DNA of 64,000 nucleotides from Salinirubrum litoreum (GCF_020567425.1 NZ_JAJCVJ010000002.1:434001-498000); one strand, 5' to 3'. Numbered from the stretch's first letter, positions 8,221 through 18,037 are shown. Notes: generated by a model from the letters alone, not told the origin. Numbers and translations: made by a program.

Positions 8221-9294
8221 ATGTCAGACAACCAGTCGACGCGCAGGCGGTTCCTCGGCGTCGCCGGGGCCGCCGTCACGACAGGTCTCGCTGGCTGTGC
8301 GAGCGACGGCGGACAGACGGAACCGACCGACGCGACGGCGAACGACACGACTGCCGGCGGGACCGACTCGCCGACGCCCGCACCCGAGAACCGGATGCGT
8401 GGTCCCCGCGAGGGTGACGACCTCCCTCCGGACCCGAAGCCGGACGACGGCTACCCGCCCGAGTTCGACGAGGTTCCCGAGCAGCGGTCGCTGACTCCCG
8501 AGAGTTACGACACGCTCTCTCGGGAGACGACCGACGGCACGACTGTCGAAGTCCCGCTCATCCCCATCGAGGACGCGTACTACATGTACGCACGGGGGGA
8601 AGCCCGCTTCGTCGACGCCCGGAGCGAGACCGGTTACGACGTCCAGCACGTCTTCGGCTCCGTGCTCTCGCCCGCCCCCGACGGCCGACGTTCCGACCCG
8701 CCCTCGGACTGGGACGAGCAGGCCCCCGTCGTCACCTACTGTCACTGCCCGCACCACCTCTCGTCGCTCCGCGCGGCCGACCTCCTCGACAGCGGCTTCG
8801 AGCAGGTGTACGCCATCGACGAAGGGTTCCAGGCGTGGCTCGACCGGAACTACCCCCTCGCCGGGAGCGACACGAACCGCGACTACACCGTCCGCACCGT
8901 CCGAGGCCAGACGGACGCGAGCGACGCCGGCGAGACGGCGTGGACCATCCACGCGCCGACAGACCAGGTCGAGGCGACCGAGATCGAGTCCGACGGCTCC
9001 TACGAGATGGAACTGAAGTTCGTGCAGGTCGACGCCGACAGCGTCGTCCAGGTCGAGACGCCCAGCTACACCGTCGAAGCGCCCCTGAAGACGGTCACCA
9101 GCACGACCGTCACGGCCGAGACGGGCGAGACCGTCGCCGGCAACAGCACGTCCGGCAACTCGACCAGCGGTAACACGACGTTCGGGAACTCGACCGACGA
9201 CAACAGCACGATCGATGATTCGAGCGACGGGAACAGTTCGCTCGGCGACGGCACCGACACGAACGGGACGAGCGACGACGGCACCGGCTGGTGA
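8221..9294 (+). CDS. Tat-exported lipoprotein with a rhodanese domain and an Asn-glycosylation-sequon tail
   Basis: 357 residues. The N-terminus has a twin-arginine motif and lipobox (RRRFLGVAGAAVTTGLAGC), so it should be exported by Tat and anchored by a lipidated Cys. Residues ~120-220 form a rhodanese fold: ARFVDARSETGYDVQHVFGS, active-site-loop region VVTYCHCPHHLSSLRA with Cys, then FEQVYAIDEGFQAWLDRNYP. A beta-rich region follows. The last ~50 residues are Gly/Ser/Thr/Asp/Asn rich and contain about eight N-x-S/T sequons in a row (NSTSGNSTSGNTT and more), which suggests a heavily glycosylated linker or stalk. Sulfur transfer at the cell surface is inferred; the substrate is unknown. Confidence 0.85.
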   Translation: MSDNQSTRRRFLGVAGAAVTTGLAGCASDGGQTEPTDATANDTTAGGTDSPTPAPENRMRGPREGDDLPPDPKPDDGYPPEFDEVPEQRSLTPESYDTLSRETTDGTTVEVPLIPIEDAYYMYARGEARFVDARSETGYDVQHVFGSVLSPAPDGRRSDPPSDWDEQAPVVTYCHCPHHLSSLRAADLLDSGFEQVYAIDEGFQAWLDRNYPLAGSDTNRDYTVRTVRGQTDASDAGETAWTIHAPTDQVEATEIESDGSYEMELKFVQVDADSVVQVETPSYTVEAPLKTVTSTTVTAETGETVAGNSTSGNSTSGNTTFGNSTDDNSTIDDSSDGNSSLGDGTDTNGTSDDGTGW

Positions 9295-9363
9295 GGTGTC
9301 GCCGCGACCGCCACCCGCACCACGACCGTCACCGCTACGACGACGCCGGCCGACCACCACGTC

Positions 9364-9591
9364 ATGCCCGGCAGTCCCGTCCTCCGCACCGACCGTCTCA
9401 TCCTGCACCCGGCGACGACCGACGACCTCGACTTCCTCGACCCGGCGCTCCACGACCCCCCGCGGGCGCTGCTCGACACGCTCGGCTTCCGCGAGGAGGG
9501 ACGCCCCGAGTCGGAGGCCTACGTGGACGCCGAGTGGACCGACAGCCTGCGGTACGGGCTTCTGCGGGATGCGTGGCGCGGAGCGGAGTGA
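9364..9591 (+). pseudogene. Remnant of a GNAT (RimJ/RimL-type) acetyltransferase with the middle deleted
   Basis: The 75 codons stay in frame. The first 25 residues match the beginning of a RimJ/RimL-type acetyltransferase (VLRTDRLILHPATTDDLDFL) and the last 40 match its end (LDTLGFREEGRPESEAYVDAE, YGLLRDAWR). The roughly 90-100 residues between them, including the acetyl-CoA binding R/Q-x-x-G-x-G/A loop, are missing at residue ~31. An in-frame internal deletion is the simplest reading, so the product should be inactive. ATG 9364 is the natural start. The next gene begins 3 nt after its stop. Confidence 0.7.
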
Positions 9592-9594
9592 CCG

Positions 9595-9792
9595 GTGGCA
9601 GACGTTCGAGGACCGAGTACGCGCCGACTCGTACTCGTCGCTGTACTCGTCGGTGCTGGGTTATTCTCCACGCTCGCCCGGATCCTCGCGGGCGAACAGA
9701 GTCCGTGGGTGCTGTCGATGGCAGGTGCCTTCGGAGTGATGCTGTTGATCGTCGGCCAGCAACTGTGGGTGCGAACCCGACGAGACGCGTGA
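9595..9792 (+). CDS. Small two-helix membrane protein, function unknown
   Basis: 65 residues from GTG 9595, which lies 3 nt after the preceding stop. Two hydrophobic segments are visible, LVLVAVLVGAGLFSTLA and VLSMAGAFGVMLLIVGQQLW, with Arg-rich ends (STRR, RTRRDA). No family recognized. It converges with ilvD, whose stop is 20 nt away. Confidence 0.6.
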   Translation: MADVRGPSTRRLVLVAVLVGAGLFSTLARILAGEQSPWVLSMAGAFGVMLLIVGQQLWVRTRRDA

Positions 9793-9812
9793 ACGCAGAC
9801 CGCGAGTGGTGT

Positions 9813-11546
9813 TCAGTCGTCCCGCTTCGCACCGGGGTTCGTCACCGCACCGTTCGCCGCCGATCCGAACGTCGCGCCGTACTTCGCCAGCACGCCGGAT
9901 GCGTAGTTCGGGTCGGGGCGCTCCCACGCCTCGCGGCGCGCGTCCAGTTCCTCGTCCGAGAGATCGACCGACAGCTCCCGGTTCGGGATGTCGACCGTGA
10001 TCTCGTCGCCGTCTTCCAGCAGGCCGATGGGGCCGCCGACGAACGCCTCCGGGGCGACGTGGCCGATCATCGGGCCTCTGGTCGCGCCGGAGAAGCGCCC
10101 GTCGGTCAGCAGGGCCACGTCGTCCTCGTGTCCCTGGCCGACGACCGCCGCCGTCACGCCGAGCATCTCGCGCATCCCCGGGCCGCCCTGCGGTCCCTCG
10201 TTGCGGATGACGAGCACGTCGCCCGATTCGAGGTTCCCCTCCTGCACGTAGGCCATCGCCGTCTCCTCGTCCTCGAAGATGCGGGCGGGCCCGTGGTGGT
10301 GGAAGTTGTCTTCTCCGGTCACCTTCAGGACGCTCCCGTCCGGGGCGAGGTTGCCGGTGAGGATCTTGATCGCCCCCTCCTCGTGGATCGGGTCGTCGAC
10401 CGGCGAGAGGAAGTCGGCCTCGATCTCCTCGTCCGGCGGAAGCTGTCCCGTCTCTTCGAGATGCTCGATCTCCTCGGCGAGGGTCCGGCCGGTGATCGTC
10501 TCCGCGTCGCCGTGGAGCAGGCCGGCGTCGAGCAGGCGGCGGAGGACCACCGGCACGCCGCCGATCTCGTGGAGGTCGTTCATCACGCGCGTCCCGCCGG
10601 GCTGGAGGTTGGCGATCTTCGGCGTCCGGTGGGAGATGTCGTCGAACTCCTCGATGGAGAGGTCGATGCCGGCCTCGGCGGCGAGTGCGAGCAGGTGGAG
10701 CACGCCGTTCGTCGAGCCACCGACTGCCACTTGGAGGGCGATGGCGTTCTCGAAGGACTCCTTGGAGAGGATGCTGGAGGGGGTGCGATCCTCGCGGACC
10801 GCTTCGAGCGCGAGTTCGCCGGCCTCGCGGGCGACCGCGTAGCGCGACTCGTCTTCGGCGGGCGGGCTGGCGGAGCCGAGGGGGGCGAGCCCCAGCACCT
10901 CGGAGATGGAGGCCATCGTGTTCGCGGTGAACATCCCGCCACAGGAGCCCGCACCGGGGCAGGCGTGGCGTTCGAGGTCGTCCAGTTCGTCTTCGCTCAT
11001 GTCGCCCGAGGCGACCGCGCCGACGCCCTCGAAGACGTTCTGGATGGTCACTTCTCTCCCGTCGTGTTCGCCGGGCATGATCGACCCGCCGTAGAGGAAC
11101 ACGGAGGGGAGATCGGTCCGGATCGCGGCCATCATCATCCCGGGGAGGTTCTTGTCACAGCCCGCGACCGTCACGAGGGCGTCCATGCGCTCGCCGAAGG
11201 CGACGAGTTCGACCGAGTCGGCGATGACCTCACGCGAGATGAGGCTGGCCTTCATCCCCTCGGTGCCCATCGAGATGGCGTCGGAGATGGTGATCGTCCC
11301 GAACTCGATCGGCATCCCCTCGGCCGACTCGACGCCCTCGATCGCGGCGTCGGCCACGTCGTCGAGGTGGACGTTGCAGGGCGTGATGTCGGCGGCGGGG
11401 TTGGCGACGCCGACCATCGGGGCAGAGAGGTCGTCGTCGTCGTAGCCCATCGCGCGGAACATCGCCCGGTGGGGGGCGCGTTCGGTCCCCTCGGTGACCT
11501 CCGAACTCGGGAGATCGGGGTCCTTTCGTCGGTCCTGTTGGCTCAT
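9813..11546 (-). CDS. ilvD: Dihydroxy-acid dehydratase
   Basis: 577 residues, the usual family length. Catalyses the iron-sulfur-dependent dehydration that yields the 2-oxoacid precursors of valine, isoleucine and leucine. Conserved cluster-binding cysteines are C57 (ADITPCN), C130 (VAGCDKNLPG) and C202 (CPGAGSCGGMFTANTM). The C-terminal half has GRFSGATRG. The ATG at 11546 is chosen because a TATA box sits 29 nt upstream and the protein starts like other haloarchaeal IlvD proteins; the frame stays open upstream only through a repeat region. No other branched-chain genes are adjacent, so it seems to be a single-gene transcription unit. Confidence 0.96.
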   Translation of the reverse strand: MSQQDRRKDPDLPSSEVTEGTERAPHRAMFRAMGYDDDDLSAPMVGVANPAADITPCNVHLDDVADAAIEGVESAEGMPIEFGTITISDAISMGTEGMKASLISREVIADSVELVAFGERMDALVTVAGCDKNLPGMMMAAIRTDLPSVFLYGGSIMPGEHDGREVTIQNVFEGVGAVASGDMSEDELDDLERHACPGAGSCGGMFTANTMASISEVLGLAPLGSASPPAEDESRYAVAREAGELALEAVREDRTPSSILSKESFENAIALQVAVGGSTNGVLHLLALAAEAGIDLSIEEFDDISHRTPKIANLQPGGTRVMNDLHEIGGVPVVLRRLLDAGLLHGDAETITGRTLAEEIEHLEETGQLPPDEEIEADFLSPVDDPIHEEGAIKILTGNLAPDGSVLKVTGEDNFHHHGPARIFEDEETAMAYVQEGNLESGDVLVIRNEGPQGGPGMREMLGVTAAVVGQGHEDDVALLTDGRFSGATRGPMIGHVAPEAFVGGPIGLLEDGDEITVDIPNRELSVDLSDEELDARREAWERPDPNYASGVLAKYGATFGSAANGAVTNPGAKRDD

Positions 11547-11570
11547 GTCGTGGTGCTTGCTCCCCGGTAT

Positions 11571-11578
11571 GCTTAAAG
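11571..11578 (-). promoter_or_regulatory. TATA box of ilvD
   Basis: Minus strand CTTTAAGC centred about 29 nt upstream of the ilvD ATG, consistent with a leaderless transcript. Confidence 0.6.
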
Positions 11579-11589
11579 TGCCGCTCACG

Positions 11590-11960
11590 GGCGAACGTTG
11601 CTGGCCGACTGTGGGTCGTGAGCGAACTGGAGTCGCGACTCTGGTTGACCCGGACACTCTGGCTGGCCCGGACACTCTGGCTGGCCCGGACACTCTGACG
11701 ACCCCACGACTGCACGGCACTGCGACCGCATCCGCGACCGCGACAGTAACCGCGACCGCATCCGCGACCGCGACAGTAACCGCGACCGCATCCGCGACAA
11801 CGACAGCAACGCACCTCGGTCCTCCCCAGCCTCGGGGCGCGCCCGAGAGCGCGCCCCTCCCTCGCGCGCGTCGGAGTCGCGCGCGCCGTTTCGAGGTGAA
11901 AGCGCACGCAACTCTCGTGACCCGATCACACGCCAGCAGGCGGGGAGGTGAGGGGAAGTG
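11590..11960 (-). repeat. Copy D of a dispersed composite non-coding repeat, with two tandem arrays
   Basis: The ilvD to acyl-CoA dehydrogenase gap contains an 18-bp tandem repeat (ACTCTGGCTGGCCCGGAC, about 3.4 copies, 11637-11697), a 30-bp tandem repeat built of GCGACCGCATCC and GCGACAGTAACC blocks (about 3 copies, 11722-11810), a GC-palindrome zone (11835-11890), and near 11930-11955, read on the minus strand, CTCACCTCCCCGCCTGCTGGCG. The last part matches 30837-30857 and 50016-50034 almost exactly, and the zone before it matches other intergenic regions of this window. No coding capacity is supported. Confidence 0.75.
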
Positions 11961-12082
11961 ACTGCGACGACCCGGTTCCGACTCTACGACGACTCGCCGG
12001 GTGACGACCAGTGACACCGCGATGGGTGACGACCAGAGCGAGTCGACACGAACCGTGCGTTGCTCACGTGTCACACGCCCAC

Positions 12083-12094
12083 GAGGTTATGCAC
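12083..12094 (+). promoter_or_regulatory. Promoter of the acyl-CoA dehydrogenase gene
   Basis: GAGGTTATGCAC, centred 28 nt upstream of ATG 12116. The placement supports that start over an in-frame ATG at 12089, which lies inside the box. Confidence 0.5.
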
Positions 12095-12115
12095 CTGCAC
12101 ACGAATACCCCGCGC

Positions 12116-13933
12116 ATGCGCACCGCAGACGACGACACCGCCGACGCCAGCGACCCCGACGCGAACTACTGGGATGCGGACCCGGCCCTCCGGCAGGCAG
12201 TTGAACGCGCACTCCCCGAGGCGGACTGGTCGGACAGCGAACCCCGTCTCGCCGCCTTCGGCCGGGCGGTCGCCGAGACCATCGCACCGAACAGCGACAC
12301 AATCGACCGCCACCCGCCGGCACTGCACACCTACGACGCCCACGGCGAGGTGGTGAACGAGGTCGAGTACCACCCCGCGCAGGCCGAGAACGAACGACTC
12401 GTGGTCGAACACGGCGTGGTGGCCGACAGCTTCACCGCACCCGAGGGCCGCGACGAGCCACTCCCCTTCACCCACCACCTCGGGATGCTGGCCCTGTTGA
12501 CCTACGCCGACGTGGGCCTGACCTGCCCGGTCGCCATGACCTCCGGCGTGGCGCTCGTCCTCGACACGTTCGACGACGGGAGTCTGAGCGAGTTCCGCGA
12601 CCGACTGGTCGCCCGCGACCCCGACGACTGGATCCAGGGCGCGATGTTCATGACCGAGAAACAGGGCGGGAGCGACGTCGGGAAAAACGAGACGACCGCC
12701 GAACGGGATGCCGACGGGGACTGGCGGCTCACCGGCGAGAAGTGGTTCTGCTCGAATATCGACGCCGGGGCACCGCTCGTGCTCGCTCGGCGACCCGACG
12801 CCCCCGAGGGCACCGAGGGCCTCTCGCTGTTCCTCCTCTCACAGCGCGACTCCGACCCCGACGAGGGCGTCTACTACCGCCGCCTGAAGGACAAACTCGG
12901 CACGAAGTCGGTGCCGACCGGCGAACTCGAACTCGACGGCGCGCTCGCACACCCGGTCGGTGATCTGGACGCCGGCTTCGCGCAGATGACCCGGATGGTG
13001 AACCTCGAACGCCTCGCCAACGCGGCCGCCGCAGTCGGCCTGATGGGCCGGTGTCTGCTCGAAGCACGGACCCACGCCGCCGACCGCGAGGCGTTCGGCC
13101 GGACGTTGGACGAGCATCCCCTGATGGCGCGTGACCTGGTCGAACTGACGGTCGACCACGAGGCCGCAGTCGCCACGACGTTCGAGGCGGGCCGGCAGTT
13201 CGACGCCTTCGAGCGCGGCGTCGCGGGCACCACCGAAACGAGCGAAGCGGCCCCGACGACCGACGCCGACCGTGCCCGGCGACTGGTCCGCCTGCTCGTC
13301 CCGGTAGTCAAGAACCGCACCGGTCGACTGGCGGTCGATCACGCCAGTTACGCGATGGAAGTTCTCGGCGGGAACGGCTACGTCGACGAGTTCGTCACCC
13401 ACCGACTGCTCCGGGACGCGCAGGTGCTGCCCATCTGGGAAGGGGCGACGAACGTCCTCGCACTGGAGACGCTCCGCGTCCTCGCCCGCGAAGGCGCACA
13501 CGAACCACTGCTCGCGGACGTGAGTGCCCGCCTCGACGCGGCCGACGACCCACTGCTAGCCGACACGGTCGCGGCCGTCGCGGCCGCGCGCGACGACTGC
13601 CGGACCGCACTCGGGACGCTGGCGACCGCCGACCGCGACTACGCCCAGACGCAGGCGAAGGAACTCGTCGAACTGTTGTACGACGTAACGGCTGGGAGTC
13701 TGCTCGTCGAGTCGGCGAGTACGGGACTGGCAGACGGGGACGCACGCGGCGTCCTCGTCGCCCGCGAGTTCGTCGACCAACACCTCCGGGAGCGGCCGGT
13801 TCGCGGGATCACGAGCGAGAACCGGCGGCCGCTGGATCACGTCGACGCTATCGTCGACCACGAGTCGGTCCCGCCTGCGGATCTGCGGGAGTCCGACGAG
13901 TCGCCGTCCACGCCGGACGCGGCCGACGATTGA
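12116..13933 (+). CDS. Acyl-CoA dehydrogenase, AidB-like
   Basis: 605 residues, longer than the usual ~380-residue dehydrogenases and fitting the AidB/isovaleryl-CoA-like branch, which begins with a helical N-terminal region (DANYWDADPALRQAVERALP). FAD/substrate-domain motifs are MTEKQGGSDVGKNETTA and GEKWFCSNIDA; the C-terminal helical domain has MEVLGGNGYVDEF and LPIWEGATNVLALE. A C-terminal extension of about 120 residues follows. Role: flavin-dependent dehydrogenation of an acyl-CoA, or an AidB-like role of unclear substrate. Start at 12116 follows the promoter position. The downstream gene is convergent, 18 nt away. Confidence 0.9.
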   Translation: MRTADDDTADASDPDANYWDADPALRQAVERALPEADWSDSEPRLAAFGRAVAETIAPNSDTIDRHPPALHTYDAHGEVVNEVEYHPAQAENERLVVEHGVVADSFTAPEGRDEPLPFTHHLGMLALLTYADVGLTCPVAMTSGVALVLDTFDDGSLSEFRDRLVARDPDDWIQGAMFMTEKQGGSDVGKNETTAERDADGDWRLTGEKWFCSNIDAGAPLVLARRPDAPEGTEGLSLFLLSQRDSDPDEGVYYRRLKDKLGTKSVPTGELELDGALAHPVGDLDAGFAQMTRMVNLERLANAAAAVGLMGRCLLEARTHAADREAFGRTLDEHPLMARDLVELTVDHEAAVATTFEAGRQFDAFERGVAGTTETSEAAPTTDADRARRLVRLLVPVVKNRTGRLAVDHASYAMEVLGGNGYVDEFVTHRLLRDAQVLPIWEGATNVLALETLRVLAREGAHEPLLADVSARLDAADDPLLADTVAAVAAARDDCRTALGTLATADRDYAQTQAKELVELLYDVTAGSLLVESASTGLADGDARGVLVAREFVDQHLRERPVRGITSENRRPLDHVDAIVDHESVPPADLRESDESPSTPDAADD

Positions 13934-13951
13934 ACGACGCCATCACTCCCG

Positions 13952-14914
13952 TCACCGCCAGCGGTCCAGCCCGCTCTGCCGCCGGGCGACACCGGGCGGG
14001 TCGGCGACCCACCGCGTTCGCTCGGCGCGCAGTCGGTCGGTGTCGGCGGCCGGCGGGTCGGCGGACTCGTGGGCCGGGCAGTCCGCCCCGCAGTCGCTCG
14101 CCGGATCGACCACGCGGTCGAAGTGGTCGCAGAAGGGGAGTCCGGTGTCGGTGACACCGGCGTTCGCACAGGCCGGATACTCGTCCGGTCGCCACCCCTT
14201 TCCGTAGGCCTTCTCCGCGATTCGTCGGCGCTTTCGAGCCTTCTCGGCGGGTGAGACGAGTTCGACGTCGGTCCGAAGTGGGTGTTCTGCGACCGGTTCG
14301 ACGCCCGGGTCGGTCGGATCGAAGGGAGTCGGCTCTCGGATTATCTCCTTGTCGCCCGACTCGGGATCGAACCGCCAGACGCCGACCGCGTCCGGAAGCC
14401 GGTTCAGGTGTGCCCGCGTGACGTAGCTCTCGGTGGCGAGGATCACCCGATCGAACAGGCCGAGTGCGGTGTCGATCCGGAGTTGCCGGTCGAGGTCGCC
14501 GGGCGTGCCGAGGTCGGGTTTGTTCTCGATTGCGACGAGTTCGGCGAACCAGTTCTCGGGGTAGCGCGTCGCCCGGCGGACGTAGTCCCGGTTCCCCCGG
14601 CGTTCGCGCTCGAAGAAGCCGACCTCGCAAGCGGTCTCGACCACGTCGCGGGCGTGGTCCGGGTGACAGTCGAGTGCCGACCGTGCGGACACTGCCTGCC
14701 CGGTGCCCACGTCGCTCTCGACGGCGAGTGCGGGAATCGTCTCGCTGGTGATCCGGGCGCGAGCGTCGAAGTCGAACCCCGGCACCACGCCGCAGACGTC
14801 CACGATCCGACTCCCCGGCGAGGCGACCGCGCCACCCAGTTGTCGGGCCGGGAGCCAGTCCGTCGTCTCTTCGAGGTGGGCACACAGCGCCAACTCGAAG
14901 GCGTACTCGCGCAC
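13952..14914 (-). CDS. DUF5787-type haloarchaeal protein (likely nuclease-fold)
   Basis: 320 residues from a GTG at 14914 (MREYAFELALCAHLE). The frame continues open far upstream across hel308, but that extension is antisense shadow. Seen: ELVAIENKPDLGTPGDLDRQLRID, which resembles a restriction-endonuclease-fold core (E-x-K within a beta strand followed by a QLR helix), and a C-terminal cysteine cluster (PACANAG, GLPFCDHF, DCGADCPAH) that may bind metal. I recall this family as DUF5787, commonly next to Hel308 in haloarchaea. It is divergent from hel308 with a 117-nt shared upstream region. A role in DNA metabolism is an inference. Confidence 0.75.
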   Translation of the reverse strand: MREYAFELALCAHLEETTDWLPARQLGGAVASPGSRIVDVCGVVPGFDFDARARITSETIPALAVESDVGTGQAVSARSALDCHPDHARDVVETACEVGFFERERRGNRDYVRRATRYPENWFAELVAIENKPDLGTPGDLDRQLRIDTALGLFDRVILATESYVTRAHLNRLPDAVGVWRFDPESGDKEIIREPTPFDPTDPGVEPVAEHPLRTDVELVSPAEKARKRRRIAEKAYGKGWRPDEYPACANAGVTDTGLPFCDHFDRVVDPASDCGADCPAHESADPPAADTDRLRAERTRWVADPPGVARRQSGLDRWR

Positions 14915-14998
14915 GTCGGGAGAGACGGACGGCAGGCGCAAAAACGTCGCGCTCGGTCCTGCCGCCCGCCTGTCCGGGCCGCCGCCCGCGTCCCGACA

Positions 14999-15006
14999 GT
15001 TTAAAC
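14999..15006 (+). promoter_or_regulatory. TATA box of hel308
   Basis: GTTTAAAC, a perfect 8-bp palindrome, centred 29 nt before ATG 15032; being palindromic it could serve both directions, but the divergent gene starts 85 nt away. Confidence 0.6.
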
Positions 15007-15031
15007 CACGGCACGCGCCAACTCCGGGTAG

Positions 15032-17464
15032 ATGCGAACCGAGGACCTGACCGGCCTGCCCGAGGGGGTCCCCGAGGCGCTCTGCGACGAGGGCATCGCG
15101 GAGTTGTACCCCCCGCAGGCCGCGGCAGTCGAGGCGGGCGTGACCGACGGCGACAGCGTCGTCGCCAGCGTGCCGACCGCCAGCGGGAAGACGCTCATCG
15201 CGGAACTGGCGATGCTCTCGGCGGTCCAGCGCGGCGGGAAGGCGCTCTACATCGTCCCCCTGCGGGCGCTCGCCTCCGAGAAGAAAGCCGAGTTCGAGCG
15301 CTGGGAGGAGTTCGGGGTCACGGTCGGCGTCTCGACCGGCAACTACGAGTCGGACGGCGAGTGGCTGGCGACCCGCGACATCATCGTCGCCACCTCGGAG
15401 AAGGTGGACTCGCTGATCCGGAACAACGCGCCGTGGATCGACGATCTGACCTGCGTGGTCGCCGACGAAGTCCACCTCGTGGACGACCGGAACCGGGGCC
15501 CGACCCTCGAAGTCACCCTCGCCAAACTCCGGCGGATCAACGCGGGACTCCAGACCGTCGCGCTCTCGGCGACGGTCGGCAACGCCGACACCGTGGCCGA
15601 GTGGCTGGACGCCGAACTCGTCCAGTCGGACTGGCGACCCATCGACCTGAAGATGGGCGTCCACTTCCGCAACGCGGTCAACTTCGGCGACGGGAGCCAG
15701 CGTGAGGTCCAGACCGACCGAAGCGAGAAGGCCGAATCTGCGCTCGTCGCCGACGCACTGGACGAGACGGACGACGAGGGGAATCGCGGGTCGTCGCTCG
15801 TCTTCGTCAACTCCCGCCGGAACGCCGAGAGCTCTGCCAAACGACTGGCGAGCGTGACCGAGAGTCGCCTGACGGGCGACGAGCGTGCCGACCTCGCCGA
15901 GTTGGCAGAAGAGATCCGGCAGGTGTCGGACGCCGACACCAGCGACGACCTCGCGGACGTGGTGGCGAAGGGGTCGGCGTTCCACCACGCCGGGCTGGCC
16001 AGCGAACACCGGAGTCTCGTCGAGCAGGCGTTCCGCGACCGACTGATCAAGGTCGTCTCCGCCACGCCGACGCTCGCGGCCGGCGTCAACACGCCGAGCA
16101 GACGCGTCATCGTCCGCGACTGGCGGCGCTACGACGGGGACGCCGGCGGGATGAAACCGCTCGACACACTCGAGGTCCACCAGATGTGCGGTCGCGCGGG
16201 CCGGCCCGGCCTCGACCCCTACGGCGAGGCCATCCTGCTGGCGAACGACAGCGAGACGATGGACGAACTGTTCGAGCGGTACGTCTGGGCCGACCCGGAG
16301 CCCGTGCGATCCAAACTCGCGGCCGAACCCGCACTGCGGACCCACCTGCTCGCCACGGTCGCCTCCGGCTTCGCCACGACCCGCGACGCCCTGCTCGAAT
16401 TTCTCGACCAGACGCTGTACGCGACCCAGACCGAGAAGTCCGGGCGACTGGAGGAAGTGACCGACAGCGTGCTGGACTACCTCCACGCGAACGACTTCCT
16501 CGACCGCGACGACGGAACGTTGAAAGCGACGAACATCGGCCATACCGTCTCGCGGCTCTACCTCGATCCGATGAGCGCGGCGGAGATCATCGACGGACTG
16601 GAAGACGGGCCACGCGGTACGAGCAAGTCGGCGTCGGCGAGTCGCAGTCGGCCTGCGGCGGCGGGGTCGACCGCGAGTGCCGACGGGGACGAGGAGACGG
16701 CCGGCTTCCAGACCGCGTCGGAACTGGCGGGGGACGCGACCGAGGACGACAGTGAAACCGACGACGCGGACACGGCCGACACCGGCGACGAGTTCACCGA
16801 ACTCGGCCTCTACCACCTCGTCTGCCGGACGCCGGACATGTACCAGCTCTACCTCAAGTCCGGCGACAAGACGACCTACACCGAACTCAACTACGAACAC
16901 GAGGACGAACTGCTCGGGCGAGCACCGACCGAGTGGCAGGAAGCCGAGTTCGAGGACTGGCTCTCGGCGCTGAAGACCGCGAAACTGCTCGACGACTGGG
17001 CGAGCGAGGTCGACGAGGACCGTATCTGTGAACGCTACGGCGTCGGGCCGGGCGACATCCGGGGCAAAGTCGAGACGGCCGAGTGGCTCCTGCGGGCCGG
17101 CGAGCAGTTGGCACAGGAACTCGACCTGCCGGTCGTGCCGGTCCGCCGGGCGAGAAAGCGCATCGAGTACGGGGTTCGCGAGGAACTGCTCGACCTCGCG
17201 GGCGTCCGGAACGTCGGCCGCAAGCGTGCTCGGCGGCTGTTCGAGGCCGGCATCGAGAGCCGGGTCGATCTGCGCGACGCGGACAAGTCGGTGGTCCTCG
17301 CGGCCCTGCGTGGACGCGAGAAGACGGCAGAGCGCATCCTGGAGAACGTCGGCCGACAGGACCCCTCGATGGAGACGGTGGAGGCCGACAGCGAGACGGC
17401 GGCGGAGGCGGCCGAGGCGGACGCGGGTCGTGACGGACAGGCGAGTCTGGGGGACTTCGGATGA
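15032..17464 (+). CDS. hel308: ATP-dependent DNA helicase Hel308
   Basis: 810 residues. Superfamily 2 helicase acting on stalled replication forks. Q-motif region [12 protein letters not shown], Walker A VPTASGKT (47-54), motif Ia [21 protein letters not shown] box near 144, SATVGN (motif III), FHHAGL (motif V region) and [12 protein letters not shown] (motif VI) are all visible; the ratchet domain and a C-terminal helix-hairpin-helix ([20 protein letters not shown]) follow. Between motif VI and the ratchet domain, about residues 528-588, there is a Ser/Ala/Asp/Glu-rich low-complexity insert. The stop overlaps the start of cgi121 by 4 nt (ATGA), so the two are translationally coupled. Confidence 0.96.
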   Translation: MRTEDLTGLPEGVPEALCDEGIAELYPPQAAAVEAGVTDGDSVVASVPTASGKTLIAELAMLSAVQRGGKALYIVPLRALASEKKAEFERWEEFGVTVGVSTGNYESDGEWLATRDIIVATSEKVDSLIRNNAPWIDDLTCVVADEVHLVDDRNRGPTLEVTLAKLRRINAGLQTVALSATVGNADTVAEWLDAELVQSDWRPIDLKMGVHFRNAVNFGDGSQREVQTDRSEKAESALVADALDETDDEGNRGSSLVFVNSRRNAESSAKRLASVTESRLTGDERADLAELAEEIRQVSDADTSDDLADVVAKGSAFHHAGLASEHRSLVEQAFRDRLIKVVSATPTLAAGVNTPSRRVIVRDWRRYDGDAGGMKPLDTLEVHQMCGRAGRPGLDPYGEAILLANDSETMDELFERYVWADPEPVRSKLAAEPALRTHLLATVASGFATTRDALLEFLDQTLYATQTEKSGRLEEVTDSVLDYLHANDFLDRDDGTLKATNIGHTVSRLYLDPMSAAEIIDGLEDGPRGTSKSASASRSRPAAAGSTASADGDEETAGFQTASELAGDATEDDSETDDADTADTGDEFTELGLYHLVCRTPDMYQLYLKSGDKTTYTELNYEHEDELLGRAPTEWQEAEFEDWLSALKTAKLLDDWASEVDEDRICERYGVGPGDIRGKVETAEWLLRAGEQLAQELDLPVVPVRRARKRIEYGVREELLDLAGVRNVGRKRARRLFEAGIESRVDLRDADKSVVLAALRGREKTAERILENVGRQDPSMETVEADSETAAEAAEADAGRDGQASLGDFG

Positions 17465-17991
17465 GAGTCGTCGAGGGCATCGCCGAGGTGGACGACCTCG
17501 ACACGTTCCTCGCGGCCCTCGACCGCGTCGCCACGGAGTACGGCTGTACGATCCAGGCGTTCGACGCCCGGTACGTCGTGGATCGAACTCACCTCCGACG
17601 GGCGCTCGACCTGGCCGACCGGGCGATCGCACGAGGGGAGAACGTCGCCCGCGACCGGGCCGTCGAGGTGTTGCTGTACGCGGCCGGCAGACGCCAGATC
17701 GACGAGTCGCTGACGATGGGCGTCGCCGAGGGCGAGACGCCGGTGGTCGTCGTGGTGGCCGACGACCCGGAAACCGGAGCAGACGTGTGGTCCGGGGCTG
17801 ACGACGACGCGGCGGAGGCGGCGGCAGTTGCGGTCGCGGCCCTCCTCACCCCCGCCGAGACGCTCGGCGACTACGACGAGTCGCGCGTTCGGTCGTTCTT
17901 CGAGGTGGGCGACCACGAACTGGCCGCGACCGGCGCGACCCTCGCCGAACTGGTCCACGAACGAGTCGCGTTGCTCGACGTGTCGAAGTAG
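17461..17991 (+). CDS. cgi121: KEOPS complex subunit Cgi121
   Basis: 176 residues. Cgi121 binds the tRNA 3' CCA end for KEOPS-dependent t6A37 modification. Matching features: [25 protein letters not shown] near the N-terminus, the central [21 protein letters not shown], and the end [24 protein letters not shown]. The ATG overlaps the hel308 stop by 4 nt. The DNA-repair/tRNA-modification pairing is an operon arrangement known in haloarchaea. No other KEOPS genes are in this window. Confidence 0.93.
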   Translation: MRVVEGIAEVDDLDTFLAALDRVATEYGCTIQAFDARYVVDRTHLRRALDLADRAIARGENVARDRAVEVLLYAAGRRQIDESLTMGVAEGETPVVVVVADDPETGADVWSGADDDAAEAAAVAVAALLTPAETLGDYDESRVRSFFEVGDHELAATGATLAELVHERVALLDVSK

Positions 17992-18037
17992 GTCCGTCGC
18001 GTCTGAACCGGAACGCCCACCCGACTACCGCCGAATA

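Noticed and set aside
11590-11960. Possible CRISPR array because of tandem units
   Set aside because: Units are contiguous without spacers and no cas gene is present; the same holds for 26526-26664.
14915-17632. Minus-strand frame open across the whole of hel308, extending the DUF5787 gene to over 1200 codons
   Set aside because: It is antisense to a secure helicase gene, is Arg/Val/Gly-rich and has no domain; long antisense frames are expected from GC-rich codon use.
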